Assembly (NCBI GenBank): GCA_029168955.1
Contig: JAPDOI010000107.1
Span: 930,001-994,000, forward strand
Source of the DNA: Aplectana chamaeleonis
Taxonomy: Eukaryota; Nematoda; Chromadorea; Rhabditida; Cosmocercidae
Direction: 5' to 3'
DNA: 64,000 nt
Shown: piece after piece, positions 48,801 through 60,270 of the stretch
How positions within the stretch are numbered: the stretch's first letter is position 1
How the letters are laid out: each line of letters begins with the position of its first letter
Position numbers and translations under genes: made by a program
The notes under the pieces: model-generated
What the model saw: only the letters and a program-made list of their open reading frames with translations
What the model was told of the DNA's origin: nothing
Database searches by the model: none

Positions 48801-49046
48801 GTAACAGAATGTGCGCAGGACATTAGTGGGAGTGTGCAGGATGTCATAGAAAGGGTGCAGGAGATCAGTGAGAGTGTGCAGGACTAAAGTGGGAGTGTGC
48901 AGCACCTTATAGAAAATGTGTAGGACATCAGTGGAAGGGTGCAGGACATGAGTGGGCGTGTGCAGGACATCACAGAAAGTGAGCAGGCTCTCAGTTGGAG
49001 TGCGCAGGACGTCATAGAAGGGGGGGGGGGCAGGACATCAGTGGGT
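42858..49046. repeat. 42-bp satellite array with higher-order repeats
   Basis: About 148 copies of a 42-bp unit, e.g. GTGTGCGGGACCCAAATGGG + TGTGCGCAGAACGCCGTAGA + AA. Variants alternate (CAGAACGCCGTAGAAA, CGGACGCCGTAGAAA, GAACGCCCTAGAAA; 40-42 bp). A marker unit with GTGCCGTACC recurs at 43,293, 43,501, 44,043, 44,460, 45,008, 45,551, 46,093, 46,300, 46,508, 47,053, 47,263, 47,471 and 48,014, i.e. spaced about 208 (5 units) or 543 (13 units), once 417. So higher-order units have been amplified as blocks. All three minus frames and some plus frames are open because 42 is a multiple of 3, but scattered 1-2 base indels shift the frame, so I do not call genes. Confidence 0.95.
48770..49046. repeat. 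degenerate satellite edge with visible 21-bp period
   Basis: Here units read GTGTGCAGGACATCAGTGGG A then GTGTGCAGGATGTCATAGAA A: two similar 21-mers. The main array's 42-mer halves (AGTGTGCGGGACCCAAATGAG and AGTGCGCCGGACGCCGTAGAA, split by me) align the same way. The edge seems to keep the older 21-bp dimer state. Confidence 0.75.
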
Positions 49047-49113
49047 TTACTTTCATCTAACACCACCAGGCATAAATCATGTTAGAAAGGAAACCTTTAG
49101 GAAAAATAAATGA

Positions 49114-49746
49114 AATTCCTGAAAGTTTAGGTTCCTGGCAAAAGTAAAGATTTGGCATGGTCACAAAAATATACTCAGTTAAAAAGGAAGGCAAAGAAAA
49201 ATGAAAAAAGGTTTTGAAATATTCCTGAGAACGATTTGGCGTAGAATAATTTGTTTTTCGGGAAATGAAGTGAAATAGTTGAAAGTATGATTTGGCAGTC
49301 GAGTTTGAACCAACTATTGATAAGAGTTGTGCAAAACGAGAGATCGCCTTGTCTGTGCTTATCCGTAGAACATATCAAAGCGAAATCACGCGTGAAATGG
49401 GAAGCATCGAAACTTTTTCGAGAGCTGTAATGCGGCGGTCTTCACGTATTAGGTGAAGCAAAATCAACACGCGTGATTTCGCTTTGATATGTTCTACGGA
49501 TGAACACAGACAAGGCAATCTCTCGTTTTGCACAACTCTTATCAATAGTTGGTTCAAACTTGACTGCCAAATCATACTTTCAACTATTTACTTCATTTCC
49601 GAAAACAAATTATTCTACGCCAAATCGTTCTCAGGAATATTTCAAAACCTTTTTTCATTTTTCTTTGCCTTCCCTTTTTAACTGAGTATATTTTTGTGAC
49701 CATGCCAAATCTTTACTTTTGCCAGGAACCTAAACTTTCAGGAATT
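49114..49746. mobile_element. 633-bp fold-back element with 281-bp arms
   Basis: The left arm 49,114-49,394 and right arm 49,467-49,746 are near-perfect inverse copies, with end AATTCCTGAAAGTTTAGG and inner end CGAAATCACGCGTG; the spacer is 72 bases. The right border coincides with the junction back to the host TIR element (AATTAATA). Flanking words ATAAAT occur on both sides. No coding region. Confidence 0.85.
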
Positions 49747-51170
49747 AATAAATAGGGAATGGATGTCACAATGAGTTTCTATGGGAATATTAGCAAGCAG
49801 CATTTTAATTAACAGAATCACGGTTCACAGTAAAAAAATAGGAATCGCGTGTCATGGAAACGGAGGAAGGAATGGCGACAAATGGAAAAAATGCAAAAAC
49901 AATCACACCATTGCCTGAGTGATTGAACACGTATTTGATAAGAATAAAAATGGAAACGCCGATGTCGTGAGTATTTGCCTCACTTACAATCCACCAGAAG
50001 CTGGGCAGGGCTTGGCCATCTTTGTGTTTGTGGTACAATCGCTCCCAGTACTGTAAGTAAATTGAAAGTTAACCAACGTGAAAGTGAACACTATAGACAA
50101 GACATCACAAAGCAAAATCAGCACTTACATAAGGAGTAGCCCATCAAAAAACGTTTTTTGACTTCCTGCGTGTACGAGCTCACATATTGCCTAAAAATGT
50201 TTTTTTTGATACGGGTATCTATTTGAAGAACAGAAGAAATTCGACATTGGTAATGTGTTGCTCAAAAAAAAGTTCATAAAATTATTACGTACGTGCTACA
50301 AAGTTATCGAGCGTTCCCGTTTCGCTGTAGGGAAATGACCACATCTTACTCTTAGATTCATAGCTTTGAAAATTACAGGCACATCACCTACTGAAAGTAG
50401 TAAAGTTGAGTTAAAACACACGACTGATATTGTTACTTGAATTTAGCGTGCTTTACAGTGTTTCTCCTTCCCATAAGGTGCTAAAGTTTGAAATTTTGTG
50501 GCATGTTCAGACCAGTTCTGGTTTAAATTAGGCGAAAAAAGGATATGACGGTGGATGAACCAATTCTCGTTGGGAGTAGTTTTTAGCTCTATGTGTGGAG
50601 GCGTCGTTCCCATTGGCAAAGGGTCACAGGATTACCCACTGGTAATACAGCGACACATCGCATCAAGGTAGGGTCAGTGAAGGATCGTTGAACATATTGA
50701 GTGCACTTTTTTTGTCTTTCTGTTTTGCATATGTTTTCAAGAAATAAAACTCTAAGCTTAACCTCTGAATAGAATTAGAACTGTTCTGTAGACAGAGCGA
50801 TGAATCTGAATGCATCTGTGAAGAGCACGCCGAATACCTTAAATCATGCAATACTGTATAGGATAGAAACCGCGGGAAACCACAGACGATAGTATGAGGG
50901 GAAAACAGAAGATAAATGAATACAATATCCAATGCGACGGTGTAGAGATTGTGTGGAACCGCAACTGTTCAGAAGGCTTTTTTGCTGTCTTGTTAAAAAC
51001 ATTGTGTGCAGAGACAAACTGCACAACCAACGCGACGCCACTATTTTTGCCCCCGCGCGTCGCCCGATTCGAGCTTTGGCCAGAAAATCGGAGTGGGGTA
51101 GGCGCGCGCTATAATCAACGCACCCAATGCACCCAAATTTCTGGCGCGTCGACGCCCTCAATTGCCAGAG

Positions 51171-52005
51171 ATAGGGGACGCTATACAACGTCTCTCCCTT
51201 CCAAATATTCTGCTATCTCTCGTATTCTCTAATCCCTCCGTATATTCAGCTGTGTATCGCCTTTCCAACGTCATATTCTGAAATTCGACCGTTTCGCTCC
51301 TAAAATCGTCTTTTTCCTCCATATTTTGCCGCTTATTCGTCGTCAGATATTCTCAGTCAGGGCTGTTCTACACCTGTTTTGCCCATTTCCTGCGGGTTTC
51401 GCCTCCACTTGATTGAAATTTGACCATCTCTTCCGCATTTTCTAGTTTCCCTCTATTACTGCGCTATTCGCTCCGCTAAACTACTACTACATAATAAGGA
51501 ACACAGGTAAGTTGGACTCATAGAGGTTTTGTGGGTTTAGAATTGTTTTTCTTATTCTGCCTTCTCTATCCTTCCTTATCGCTACTCCTCCCACCCAGAT
51601 CAGTAGCCATCAGCGTGCTGAGAGAAGGCTTATCATGATCTCTAGGAATCATGATTAATTATTCTCTGCAGTTCGTTTTCGGCTTTGCTTCCCTTCTGCC
51701 ATTCTTTTCAAAATCTGGCCCTCCCCAGATCCATTTCAGAACCCGAACGAGAAGAGACATCTCCGTGTGCGCGATCGTCAAAGAAGAATATAGATGTATT
51801 GTATATATGTACATGTCGAGAAATGTAACTGGAACTACTATTTGATTGCACTTTCGTGATGCTCAGTAACTGGTGATTGTATTAGTGATGCCAAGACTAA
51901 TAATAATAACAATAATAATAATTGCTTGTACATAGTTGCATTGGAATATTTTGTTTGAAAATACATAATATTGAGTGTATGTGTACATATATCTAGTTGT
52001 TCATA
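51171..52005. other. gene-poor stretch
   Basis: Pyrimidine-rich at 51,180-51,620. A short TAA microsatellite lies at 51,898-51,922. Nothing else recognised. Confidence 0.4.
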
Positions 52006-52594
52006 CAGTAGGGGTGATAAATCTATTGACATGGCCTTTTCGCTAATAATATTTTTATACATATCTTTGGCTTGGTCCCAACTTTTTAGTATGCTAAGAG
52101 GGCATCCACAACTCTTGCTTCACACATACACAAGATGAACTTCTTTGATAGTGCAGTTTTCGAATATGGAATTTAGTTATCATTATCGATAACGTCAACG
52201 AAGAGATATTTAATAGGTGCAATATCGCGCGTAAATTCATTTTAAAATTATTTTAAAAAAACTTTTAGAAATTAATCTTTTACACGGTTTTACAACGGAT
52301 GTAGAGGGTCTTCAAATGGTGAATAACTGTAACGTGTTTGGAATTGGGAATAGCCTTATAATATGTTTTGTAGGAATAGTGTACTAACTTGGAAATCATA
52401 CCAAAAATGATAACTAAATTCTTAATTTAAAAATTGCACCCTCAAACTTAATCCCGTGTATGTGTAAATCAAGAGTTGTGATGCCTCATAGCATATTAAG
52501 GTTTCAGCAAGTTTCGACAAGACCAGCCCAAGATTTGTATAAAAAGCATTATTGGCGAAAAAGCCATGTCAATAGATTTAACTGACCGCTACTG
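52006..52594. mobile_element. 589-bp TA-flanked fold-back element
   Basis: Ends CAGTAGGGGTG.. and, inverted, CAGTAGCGGTC.., then AAATCTATTGACATGGC in both; TA at 52,004-52,005 and 52,595-52,596. Inner words (GGAATTTAGTTATCATTA, TTCAAATGGTGAATAACTGT) resemble those of 35,889-36,763, so the two are related families. Confidence 0.8.
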
Positions 52595-52804
52595 TATTAG
52601 AGGATAAATTGGTATAGAACAGTATAATATTATTATATGGAAGGATAATATAGCATAATATAGCATGGAATTGTGTATACAAGTCTGTTGGTACCTGCTC
52701 GTTCGTGTCCCCTGCTTCTACTAGAACCCAGCAGACGTTTTGAGTGTACACAGGGAACGTTCGAGCGATATAAGCGTGCACAACTATATCGCGAAAGTAG
52801 ATCC

Positions 52805-55800
52805 CGCACATTGCATAAAAGTGTCGCCGTCCGGCACACCTAAGGCCTCTGGTTTATAACACCTTAGGATCCGCGTACCTAAGGAGTCGCATGGAGTCTT
52901 TGGCCACAAGTCACAATTTCGGCCACCTACTGAACTGCTCGGGATCGCTGTCGAGGTGATACATCCAAAAAACTGCGCTATCCAGACTTCTGAGCTATTT
53001 CCATGCACCGTTTGCTGCTTTGCAGGAAACCCGCCTCAGCTAGATAGACCCGTCATCAGCGTCGGAGAGTACACCATCTACTGCGGTAACGCTGGACGAT
53101 AGGAGAGTGGGAGGCTGTGCAATAGCTGTAAGGAAGGATTTCCAATGGTATGGGTCAAGGAGTTTGGCTCAACGTCGTGCCGGAATGCATTCGATACGAC
53201 TGCGCGGGATCACAGTAGAGATTCAATCTCTGTGGATAGTGAGTGCTCATGCGCCCACTGAAACCGCCGAAGACATAATGAATTCGAAGGGATGCGTTTT
53301 ATGAGGAACTCAATACGATTTGCTGGCCAGGATACCTTGTCAACATGCTGCGTTGTCGGTGGGGATTGACGCAAATGCGAAGATGGGACTTGATCAGGGA
53401 ATCCGAAGTACTCGGTAAATGGTTCTACCCAGTGGAGCAAACATCGGACAAATGGCTACCGCCTTGTCGACTTTTTGTGAACGCAGTGGTCTGATTATTG
53501 CATCGACATTTCAAAAAGGAGGAATCATCGCCGCCATCGAGGGCTTACGTGGCAGGGACCAACCCGGCTATCTCCAGAAGAGCAGCGGAAGCGGAAGATG
53601 ACAACTTTGAAACTACAGCTTGACTATGTCCTGACGAGGAGATATTCCAGTATCGGACATTCCGAAGATCTAGAGCTGTGTGGGATGTCTGCATTCGATT
53701 CGGATCACCGTCACTGTTCTGTTGAACTTCACTGCGAGGATTCATAAGAGGAAGCGAGGGGCTCAGCCTCTCCAGAGGATTGACATGACAAGTCTCAGAG
53801 ATGAAGAGTGCAGAAGGAATTTCCGACAACGCGTTTCTGTTCCACATCGGAATTACTGGACCCTAAGAAGAGAACTTTGCGACGCCGGATTCTTTTGTCA
53901 AGTGCATCCAGGACGCTTCGGAAAGAGGCACTCCCGGTTGTACAGCTCCACAAGAAGAAGTTCGCCTACGTCTCAGAAGAAGAAACAACATCTACCTACA
54001 ACTTAGAGTATGCTCTCATCCCGAACTGCAGGAAACTTCGTGGAGGAGAAGCGTCTGAGGAAGGAAGTTGCGTCAGGAGCTTCAAAGTGACCGCGAACGA
54101 GAGTGGACGTGTAGAGCCGAGCTAAGGAGTTCGGAGAGAAGGCTTGGGAGGAGTAAGAATCCAGAAGAAAGCCTACAACGTTGCTGCACGGGACAGTATA
54201 GCGGAGAAGATGAAGAGATGTTCTCCTGTCTTGAAATAACTTCACCAATGGAGTTGCAGTTGGTGATGCGACGCTGCCAATATGGGAAGGATTACTTCAG
54301 TTCACTTCACTGAATCGTCCAGCGCCATCAGTACCTGAGCTCCCGCATGTTCAGAGAGCACATTACGATGTCAGTGAGGAACCGCCGACTGAGTCTGGAA
54401 GTTTTGGATTGTGTCCGGAAAATGAAGAATGGAAAGGCAGGTGGAGATGACAACATCACTGCTGAAATGCTGGAAAGCTCTTCCTCCGTCTGGGATTCGC
54501 GAAATGACCAACACCATCTGCCGTGCCATATGGATGAGCGAAAGGGATACCTCGATTCGTGGAGTACATGCGATCATCGTACCTCTTCACAAGAAGCTAT
54601 CCGTCACGGGATCCCTAAGAACTGGTTATGAGGAATCTCTCTACTTTGTGTCATGTACAAGGTTTTAGAACGTATCATTTGGCTCGAGCGACTTTATCAA
54701 ACATCGTGAAGGAACGACCAGAGATGAGCAAGCCGGTTTTTCGACCTGGAAGCATCGACCATCGACCGCAAGTGTTCGTCGTGAGAAGAGCAATTAAAAT
54801 CGTGGCAGCGGTTTTCGAAGCCATTATTACAGCTTGCTTTTTTGGACTTTGAAGCCGCGTTCGACTTCTCCTCATCGTGATCGATTGCTCAATGCCTCTG
54901 CGAGCAGATGTGGAGTCCCTGGAAGAGTATGTTCGGTTAATCGAGGACATGAACAAAGGAATCAACAGCAGCAGTTCGTACACCTGTCGGATTTACGTCA
55001 GCTTTCGAGGTGAAAACAGGAGTAAGGCAAGGAGCCGTTGCAGGACCTTTTCTTTTCAACTTCGCCGTTACGATGATACCATGCGTAGAGTTGCAGAACA
55101 GTTTCCTGGCGGATGTGATCCTAACACCATCAGGACGCTCCCTTGTCGACCTGGAGTACGCCGGACGACATAGTGCGTTATTCGCTGAAAACAACGCAAA
55201 ACTGCAAAGGATTGTGAACTCCTCGTTTCTGAAGTATGCCGCAGCCTATGGACTTCTGCTTCTGTCCCGACAAATGCAAGCAGATGTGGGTCTCTCAGAG
55301 GCCTTCAACTGGAGTTTGTGTGGACGGACAAACGTATCGAACTGGTGGACGATTTCTGTTATTTGGGGCCGTTTGCTGAAGAACGATGGTAGTTATGCAG
55401 CGGATATTCGACAACGATGTGCGAAAAGCTACGTCTGCATTCAATTTTCTAACCAAGGGTTTGTGGTCTACCACCATCGCGGAAGGAAAGTCAAGTTGCG
55501 CGTCTACTCCATCCGCTATTCGCCCTATCATGATGTACGGATCGGAGACGTGGGCAGCACCGAAAACGCAGAGATGGAAAGCGTTGGATTGCACGGAGAG
55601 GAAGCTTTCAGCGTTTGCTTTGATATTTCTGGCCGCGTGTATGCCAAACGCAGACCCTTTTACAAGGAAATCGACGTAGTACATCAATGCTTGATTAATG
55701 AGGGAGAGTGCCAGCATTCTCCCTAACGCCATCTCAAGCAGCAATGGAAAGTCGACTTCTGGACTGCCCGGGCATATACTAAGAAGAACGTCCTGATCGT

Positions 55801-56125
55801 CTCGTACAACACGCTTTAAAAATAAGCTTCCAAATCCTGTCTGGAAACGGCCATCCTGGGCGTAGGCGAAAGTTCACTTGACGGATGTGGTTAAAGAGGA
55901 TTTAAAAAATCACTCGGCATTGCATTATTAGACAGTTCAGGCGCGATGTTTTCGTTTCGCAGGAAATGGAATAGTGACAGCTGGATGGAATGTGTTCAAA
56001 TTGTAGCTGGAAGACCGTGAAAAATGGACACGGCTAACTACTAGGACGGCACACCTCGGTGAAGATGCGTGAATGACCGTGCGTCAGGCGAAAGCCAAAC
56101 TGATTAAGTCTAAGTAAGTCAATAT
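52805..56125 (+). pseudogene. RTE-like non-LTR retrotransposon, decayed
   Basis: An AP-type endonuclease is visible: AALQETR at 53,014-53,034 (catalytic Glu), VGGCAIAVRKDF from 53,107, LWIVSAHAPTETAED at 53,233-53,277 and IDANAKMG near 53,370. Reverse transcriptase: RKMKNGKAGGDDN near 54,420, HKKLSVTG near 54,590, GVRQGAVAGPFLFNF at 55,019-55,063 and DLEYA at 55,148-55,162 followed by DD in the next frame. A region AIRPIMMYGSETWAAP (55,520-55,570) follows the catalytic core. The 3' end has a TAAGTCTAAGTAAGTC tail. Many frameshifts and stops split the ORF; dead on arrival or old. Endonuclease + RT with short tandem 3' tail fits the RTE clade. Confidence 0.8.
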
Positions 56126-56689
56126 AGCATAGATTAGTATACTACGATAAAGGATAGGGTAGCGGAAATAGCAATATATAGTTTTTAGGTAGTATAGGAA
56201 CACTATATAGAAATTATTTTTAAAGTATTCCTGCACTTCATACACAATAATGTAATGTGCAGTGCTCACATAATAACACTAATTGACTATAATAATTGTA
56301 CTAATACTAATAACTAATAAGTCAACAATGATAGTAAAGATAATGAAGATTTTGAACTTTCCCTCTATTCGAATAACAGAGAATGAAAAACAGAAATTAT
56401 TACAGTACCACATGAAAAACTAAGACAAACTTTCTCAATTCAATTTACTGTATATAGAGAAGTTTTGGGTGCAATCCGACTCAGTTAAAACAACTCTAAA
56501 CCAAAAATATCCCAGAAACACGTTTCAAGCGTTTTTCTGACGCGAAGCTCAAGAGATGGCACCTTGCCAACTAGAGAGTGTCCGTACTGGAAGATGATTA
56601 GAGAGATCGATTATCGTGCATCCTTCATTATTGATTGGTCAGCCTTTCCACCACAGAACTCGCTCCAATGTCACTTGATGGACCACTCC
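56126..56689. other. AT-rich flank
   Basis: AT-rich, no gene recognised. Confidence 0.35.
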
Positions 56690-56955
56690 GCACGGTTTCG
56701 CGTGACCGGTCGCAGCCCGATGGCGCGGCGAGCATACGGTAGCGTCCGGGTGGCAATAGCGCGCCGCGTTCGGATGCCACACGAAGGGCCGCGCCATATG
56801 TCCTACACCCGTTCCAAGAATGCTTCCATGATGCCGTGGGAGGGCAATTAGCCTTTCCATGGACAAACCTGTTGCCCATGGCCACGAATTATAACTGCAA
56901 ATTGCTTCCACGCGGCCGTGGCTACCTTTCCATGGAAGTCTTTTACCATGGGAAT
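56690..56955. repeat. GGGGTGCGTTCCAAG family copy (inverted)
   Basis: Ends TTCTTGGAACGCACCCC at 56,939-56,955, the inverse of the starts at 38,121 and 38,436. The inside shares GCGCGGCCCTTCGTGTGGC, GCCACCCG and other words with 38,455-38,560. Open frames here come from GC richness. Confidence 0.55.
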
Positions 56956-57171
56956 GTTCTTGGAACGCACCCCAGGAGTCCGCTGGGAGTCCTAGTCTCC
57001 CCTGCAACAGGGCGCCTCTGTGAACCTGCATGGGCGAGTCAGCTCTCCACCCCATGCACACGCGTATCGTACACCGCGCGGGTTCGATCAATGGTTCAAC
57101 GTGCGCGTTCCAGGACAACAACCGGGGCTGTTTTGTCCTGTAGGAGTCTCAGTGGAAGCGATGCGGCAGCG

Positions 57172-57258
57172 TGTCCTGTAGGAGACCTCCTCGCTCTAGT
57201 TCGGTCTCCCACAGGACAAAGCAGTTCCTGTAGGAGACCGCGATCGTCGTTTTCTCCT
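57172..57258. repeat. GTAGGAGACC-rich segment, repeated at 62,847-62,935
   Basis: CTGTAGGAGACC, CTCTAGTTCGGTCTCCCACA and GTTTTCTCC occur in the same order in both places. The half-palindromic TCCTGTAGGAGAC word is also at 57,125, 57,230, 60,370 and 62,325. Confidence 0.6.
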
Positions 57259-57262
57259 GTAC

Positions 57263-57397
57263 GGGGTCGTTTATACTCTCGCCGCCGAGCGGCGCGGCAC
57301 AGTGCATTTCTGTAATATTGATCACGCGACGAAGCGCGATAGATATTGTAGGATTCCACTTCGCCGCGCCAATCTGCGGCGGGAGTATAAATGACGC
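57263..57397. mobile_element. 135-bp GC-rich MITE (GGGGTCGTTTATAC family)
   Basis: The left end GGGGTCGTTTATACTCTCGC and right end GGCGTCATTTATACTCCCGC (inverted) carry subterminal palindromes GCCGCCGAGCGGC and CGCCGCGCC..GGCG. The same terminal word marks the elements in intron 2 of the FGD-like gene. Confidence 0.65.
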
Positions 57398-58179
57398 CTA
57401 GGAGTCCGCTGTCAGTGTCGGAGGGACGAGATTCTCATGCCGTTAAATAGTGTGTTTTGATGTGTCCATTGCGTCCAACACTACTCATTCTACGACATTA
57501 TGGAAATTTTTGCTACGTCGGGAATTCATTTCTAGACTTCCTTGTTTTATTTTAAAAGAAAAATTAAGTTATATGATAATGTACGTATAAGGAGATTAAA
57601 ATGACAACGCATTTCCAATTTAGGCTGAGTTTCGGTGTGTAAAGGCAAATTAGAGAACATTGCTGTAAATTTTCTTCCATGATGTCGTAGAATGAGTAGT
57701 GTTGGACGCAATCGACACACCAAAACGCGCTATTTCACGGCGTGAGAATTACATCCGTTGAACTAATGTCCACACTGGAAATCAGCAGAATTTCCCCTTT
57801 AGTTCAACGGAAATTGTTCGGTAGTTGATACGGATTTCCACCAAAGTTGAACGGAGGTGCTGATTGGAGGGAATTTCAAATAATTTCGGCATGGGTTTTT
57901 CCCACACGTCTTACCTAGTTTCTCCCTACGGTTGAATGTCATTTCAATCTATCTAACCCCACCTGGTCCCTAACCAGGCGTGCACTTTCTGTGCTCATCA
58001 AAAATCAATCGAAATGCGAGCGCTCCGCCTCTTGCCTGCTCCCACGATAGAGCACCAGTGTTGGTGCAGGAGCAGGCAAGTGCATGCACTCGCACCCCCA
58101 CTCAATTCGAAGGCAGAGCTCGAGGAGTTAACACTTGATAGTGAAATGATTTGGTCTAAGCCCACTTCGAGACGGATCG
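57398..58179. other. flank with CCGCTGTCAGTGTCGGAG end word
   Basis: Contains the inverted terminal word seen at 62,940-62,956, then AT-rich sequence. GTTCAACGGA/TTGAACGGAG words (57,760-57,860) are imperfectly inverted. No gene. Confidence 0.35.
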
Positions 58180-60100
58180 CTCAGAGAAGTCCAAGGACGA
58201 TCCGCGGCGCTTTTTAGGATCGTCCGCGGCCGACGACCGGACGATCCTTCACCGAAGCCGCGGATGCGCCGCGGACCATCTTGCCAGCGCCGCGGATCGT
58301 CCTGACAGCCGCCGTGGACCGTCCTTTTGAGTAATGTTATCCAGCCCACCCCAATAGACTCATTGGCCGTGGGACAGATTTTGGCATTGGAGTACGTTTT
58401 TCGCGCTAGCATTCCATACTCCTCAGAAAGCCTCAATATCACAATTTTGCAGGATTTCTCCATCGTAAGAGAGCTAATTTCAAGAGTAAGAACAGCTCGA
58501 TTAACATGCATAACTGGTTTTCGATATAGTTTAGCTGTACAACTGTGACATGTATCGCTGAAGAAGTATTGTGGAAATATTATATTTTATTGCAATCTTT
58601 TTGGACATCGGTGATGTATAATTATGATTATGAACAAATGATTAATGTATGATCATGAGCTGTAAATTCTCGGAAATCGAGAGCTCATATTTTATGACTC
58701 TTAAGCAACAACTTTGTAATATTAGTTTAGACTGAAGACCTGTAACACATAGTTATTGCACAATCAGTTGTTTGTGTTACCATGGGCATGCATTGCAATA
58801 TGCCATAAACTGAACAAGTCTACGAATGCACATCGAAACCAGTTCTACATGTAAATTGAGCCTGTTCTACCTCTGAAAATAAGTTCGTACGGTAGAGCAA
58901 CCCTGCGAAATTGTGATACTGATGCTTTCTGAGGAGATACAGAAAGCTAGCGCGAAGAGCGTGCAAAAAATAAATGCCGAAATCTGTCTCACGGCCAATG
59001 AGTCGATTGTGGGTGGGCGTAACTGACTGTTTCCATCTTGAATTGGGAGTGGTGCTCTACCAGAAATATCCCACTCGATGGAAACAGAGTTCATGTACTG
59101 TGCTTCTCTGCGTCAAATTCCACTCCTCTGCGTCAAATTCCTCCGCAATTGCGTATTGGGAACGCTTCGCGGCCGCACGCGCCCGAGCCGAACGAGATTC
59201 CTGCGCTGTAGCCGATCAGCTGATTGTAGGTGTTTTTTTCCTTTCTTCAATTTTCTTGGCTTCTGTGACCAAACCTCGTCCTTCTTGTGTTTCTTCATAT
59301 ATTACAGTATTATATCTACATGCACACCAATTGTATCCTTCCAGATGGCTTCCGCAACAACTTTCTAGGGAGAAAAATTCACGATGGTAGGTAATTTTCA
59401 TTTTCACGTTTATTTTTGTAACTCTCTCTTTTTGTTTTCCTTCCTTACATTCCAGTGATTTATATGATTGTTTGGTTTTCTAGGTAGGTCTGGTTTCATG
59501 CCGAAATCGATCAAAGTTCGGTATCAAACCGGAACTATTCTTGAAAAAAACATGAGGAGAATTTACCCAACCAAACAATCATGAAAATTATTTGAATGAG
59601 AAAAAACAAAATCAGAAGAGAATCTCAAAATGAACGAGAATATGAAAATTTACTTACCATCGAGAATTTTTTCTGCCCTAGAAGTTGTTGGGCGATGGCA
59701 TCTAGAAAGAATGAATTAGCGTGCATGTAGATATAACGGTTTGAAGAACGATACAAATACGATAAAGTCGAAGTCAGCGGCTGGAAAAATCATTGTCTAA
59801 GACTGCGGGGAATGAGGTGGTGGAGTCGTTCAATCCAAAAACAACTCAAAAATATATGTGGCTGCTTTTTCATCGATCAGTATTGAGATGGTGGATTGGC
59901 GGTGCGCCCTGGAGCCACCCTCGAGAACAAACAGCGCCGCCGCGGATCGGCCGTTTGACCGTCCCACTCATCAATCGTGCCGGCGGACCACCCGCCAAGC
60001 GCCGCGGACCGTCCGGAAAGCTCATCTGCCGCCGCGGACGAGCCGTGAGTTTGTCTGAGCGTATGTGCCGCTGGTTTGATTTTGGCGTTCAACATTGTGT
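58180..60100. repeat. duplicated GC-rich/fold-back block, copy 1
   Basis: Collinear with about 60,700-62,690: GATCGTCC..GCGGCCGACGACC at 58,219 and 60,749, a fold-back core, then TCAATCCAAAAACAACTCAA at 59,830 and 62,459. Offset grows from about 2,530 to 2,630, so indels have accumulated. GATCCGCGG/CCGCGGATC words dominate the first 200 bases. Confidence 0.7.
58328..59044. mobile_element. fold-back core, copy 1
   Basis: Left arm (TTGGCCGTGGGACAGATTTT, GCGCTAGC, TCACAATTTTGCAGG, AACTGGTTTTCGAT) and right arm inverted, with an AT-rich loop of about 300 bases. The same structure is repeated at 60,930-61,650. Confidence 0.7.
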
Positions 60101-60270
60101 CGGAGCCGTCGTCTGTCGGCACTGCGCACGCGACGCAACACGCAGCGCGGCGATAAGCCCAGCAGTTCAACTCATCGTTCTCATCAGTTCAATTCCTCGA
60201 CAAAATAGCCTCAGTTGTTCAACTCGAACGTCATTTCCCCCTAAAGTTCAACTCTCCGAAAGTCTGAGAG

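Larger units (their letters stand above)
41444..51170. mobile_element. 4.3-kb-type TIR element, copy 2, expanded by satellite insertion
   Basis: The ends CTCTGGCAATTGAGGGCGTC (left) and the same inverted (right, TTGCCAGAG at 51,162-51,170) match copy 1 at 537-4,828. The left part 41,444-42,307 aligns to 537-3,205 minus the fold-back insert; the right part 49,747-51,170 aligns to 3,206-4,828 minus the small MITE. The middle 7.4 kb is absent from copy 1 and is therefore a later insertion. TA precedes the left end; the right flank is ATA. Confidence 0.75.

Noticed and set aside
42735..48905. Very long open frames (up to about 600 codons) on both strands, with repeats like GSRTLSTAFCAHPF or AVESVRDPNGCAQN
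   Set aside because: They arise because a 42-bp unit without stops is open in several frames at once. Indels in many units throw the reading between frames, and all three minus frames are open in turn, so no one protein is favoured.
42858..49046. CRISPR array
   Set aside because: Units are contiguous with no unique spacers, and the sequence is eukaryotic.
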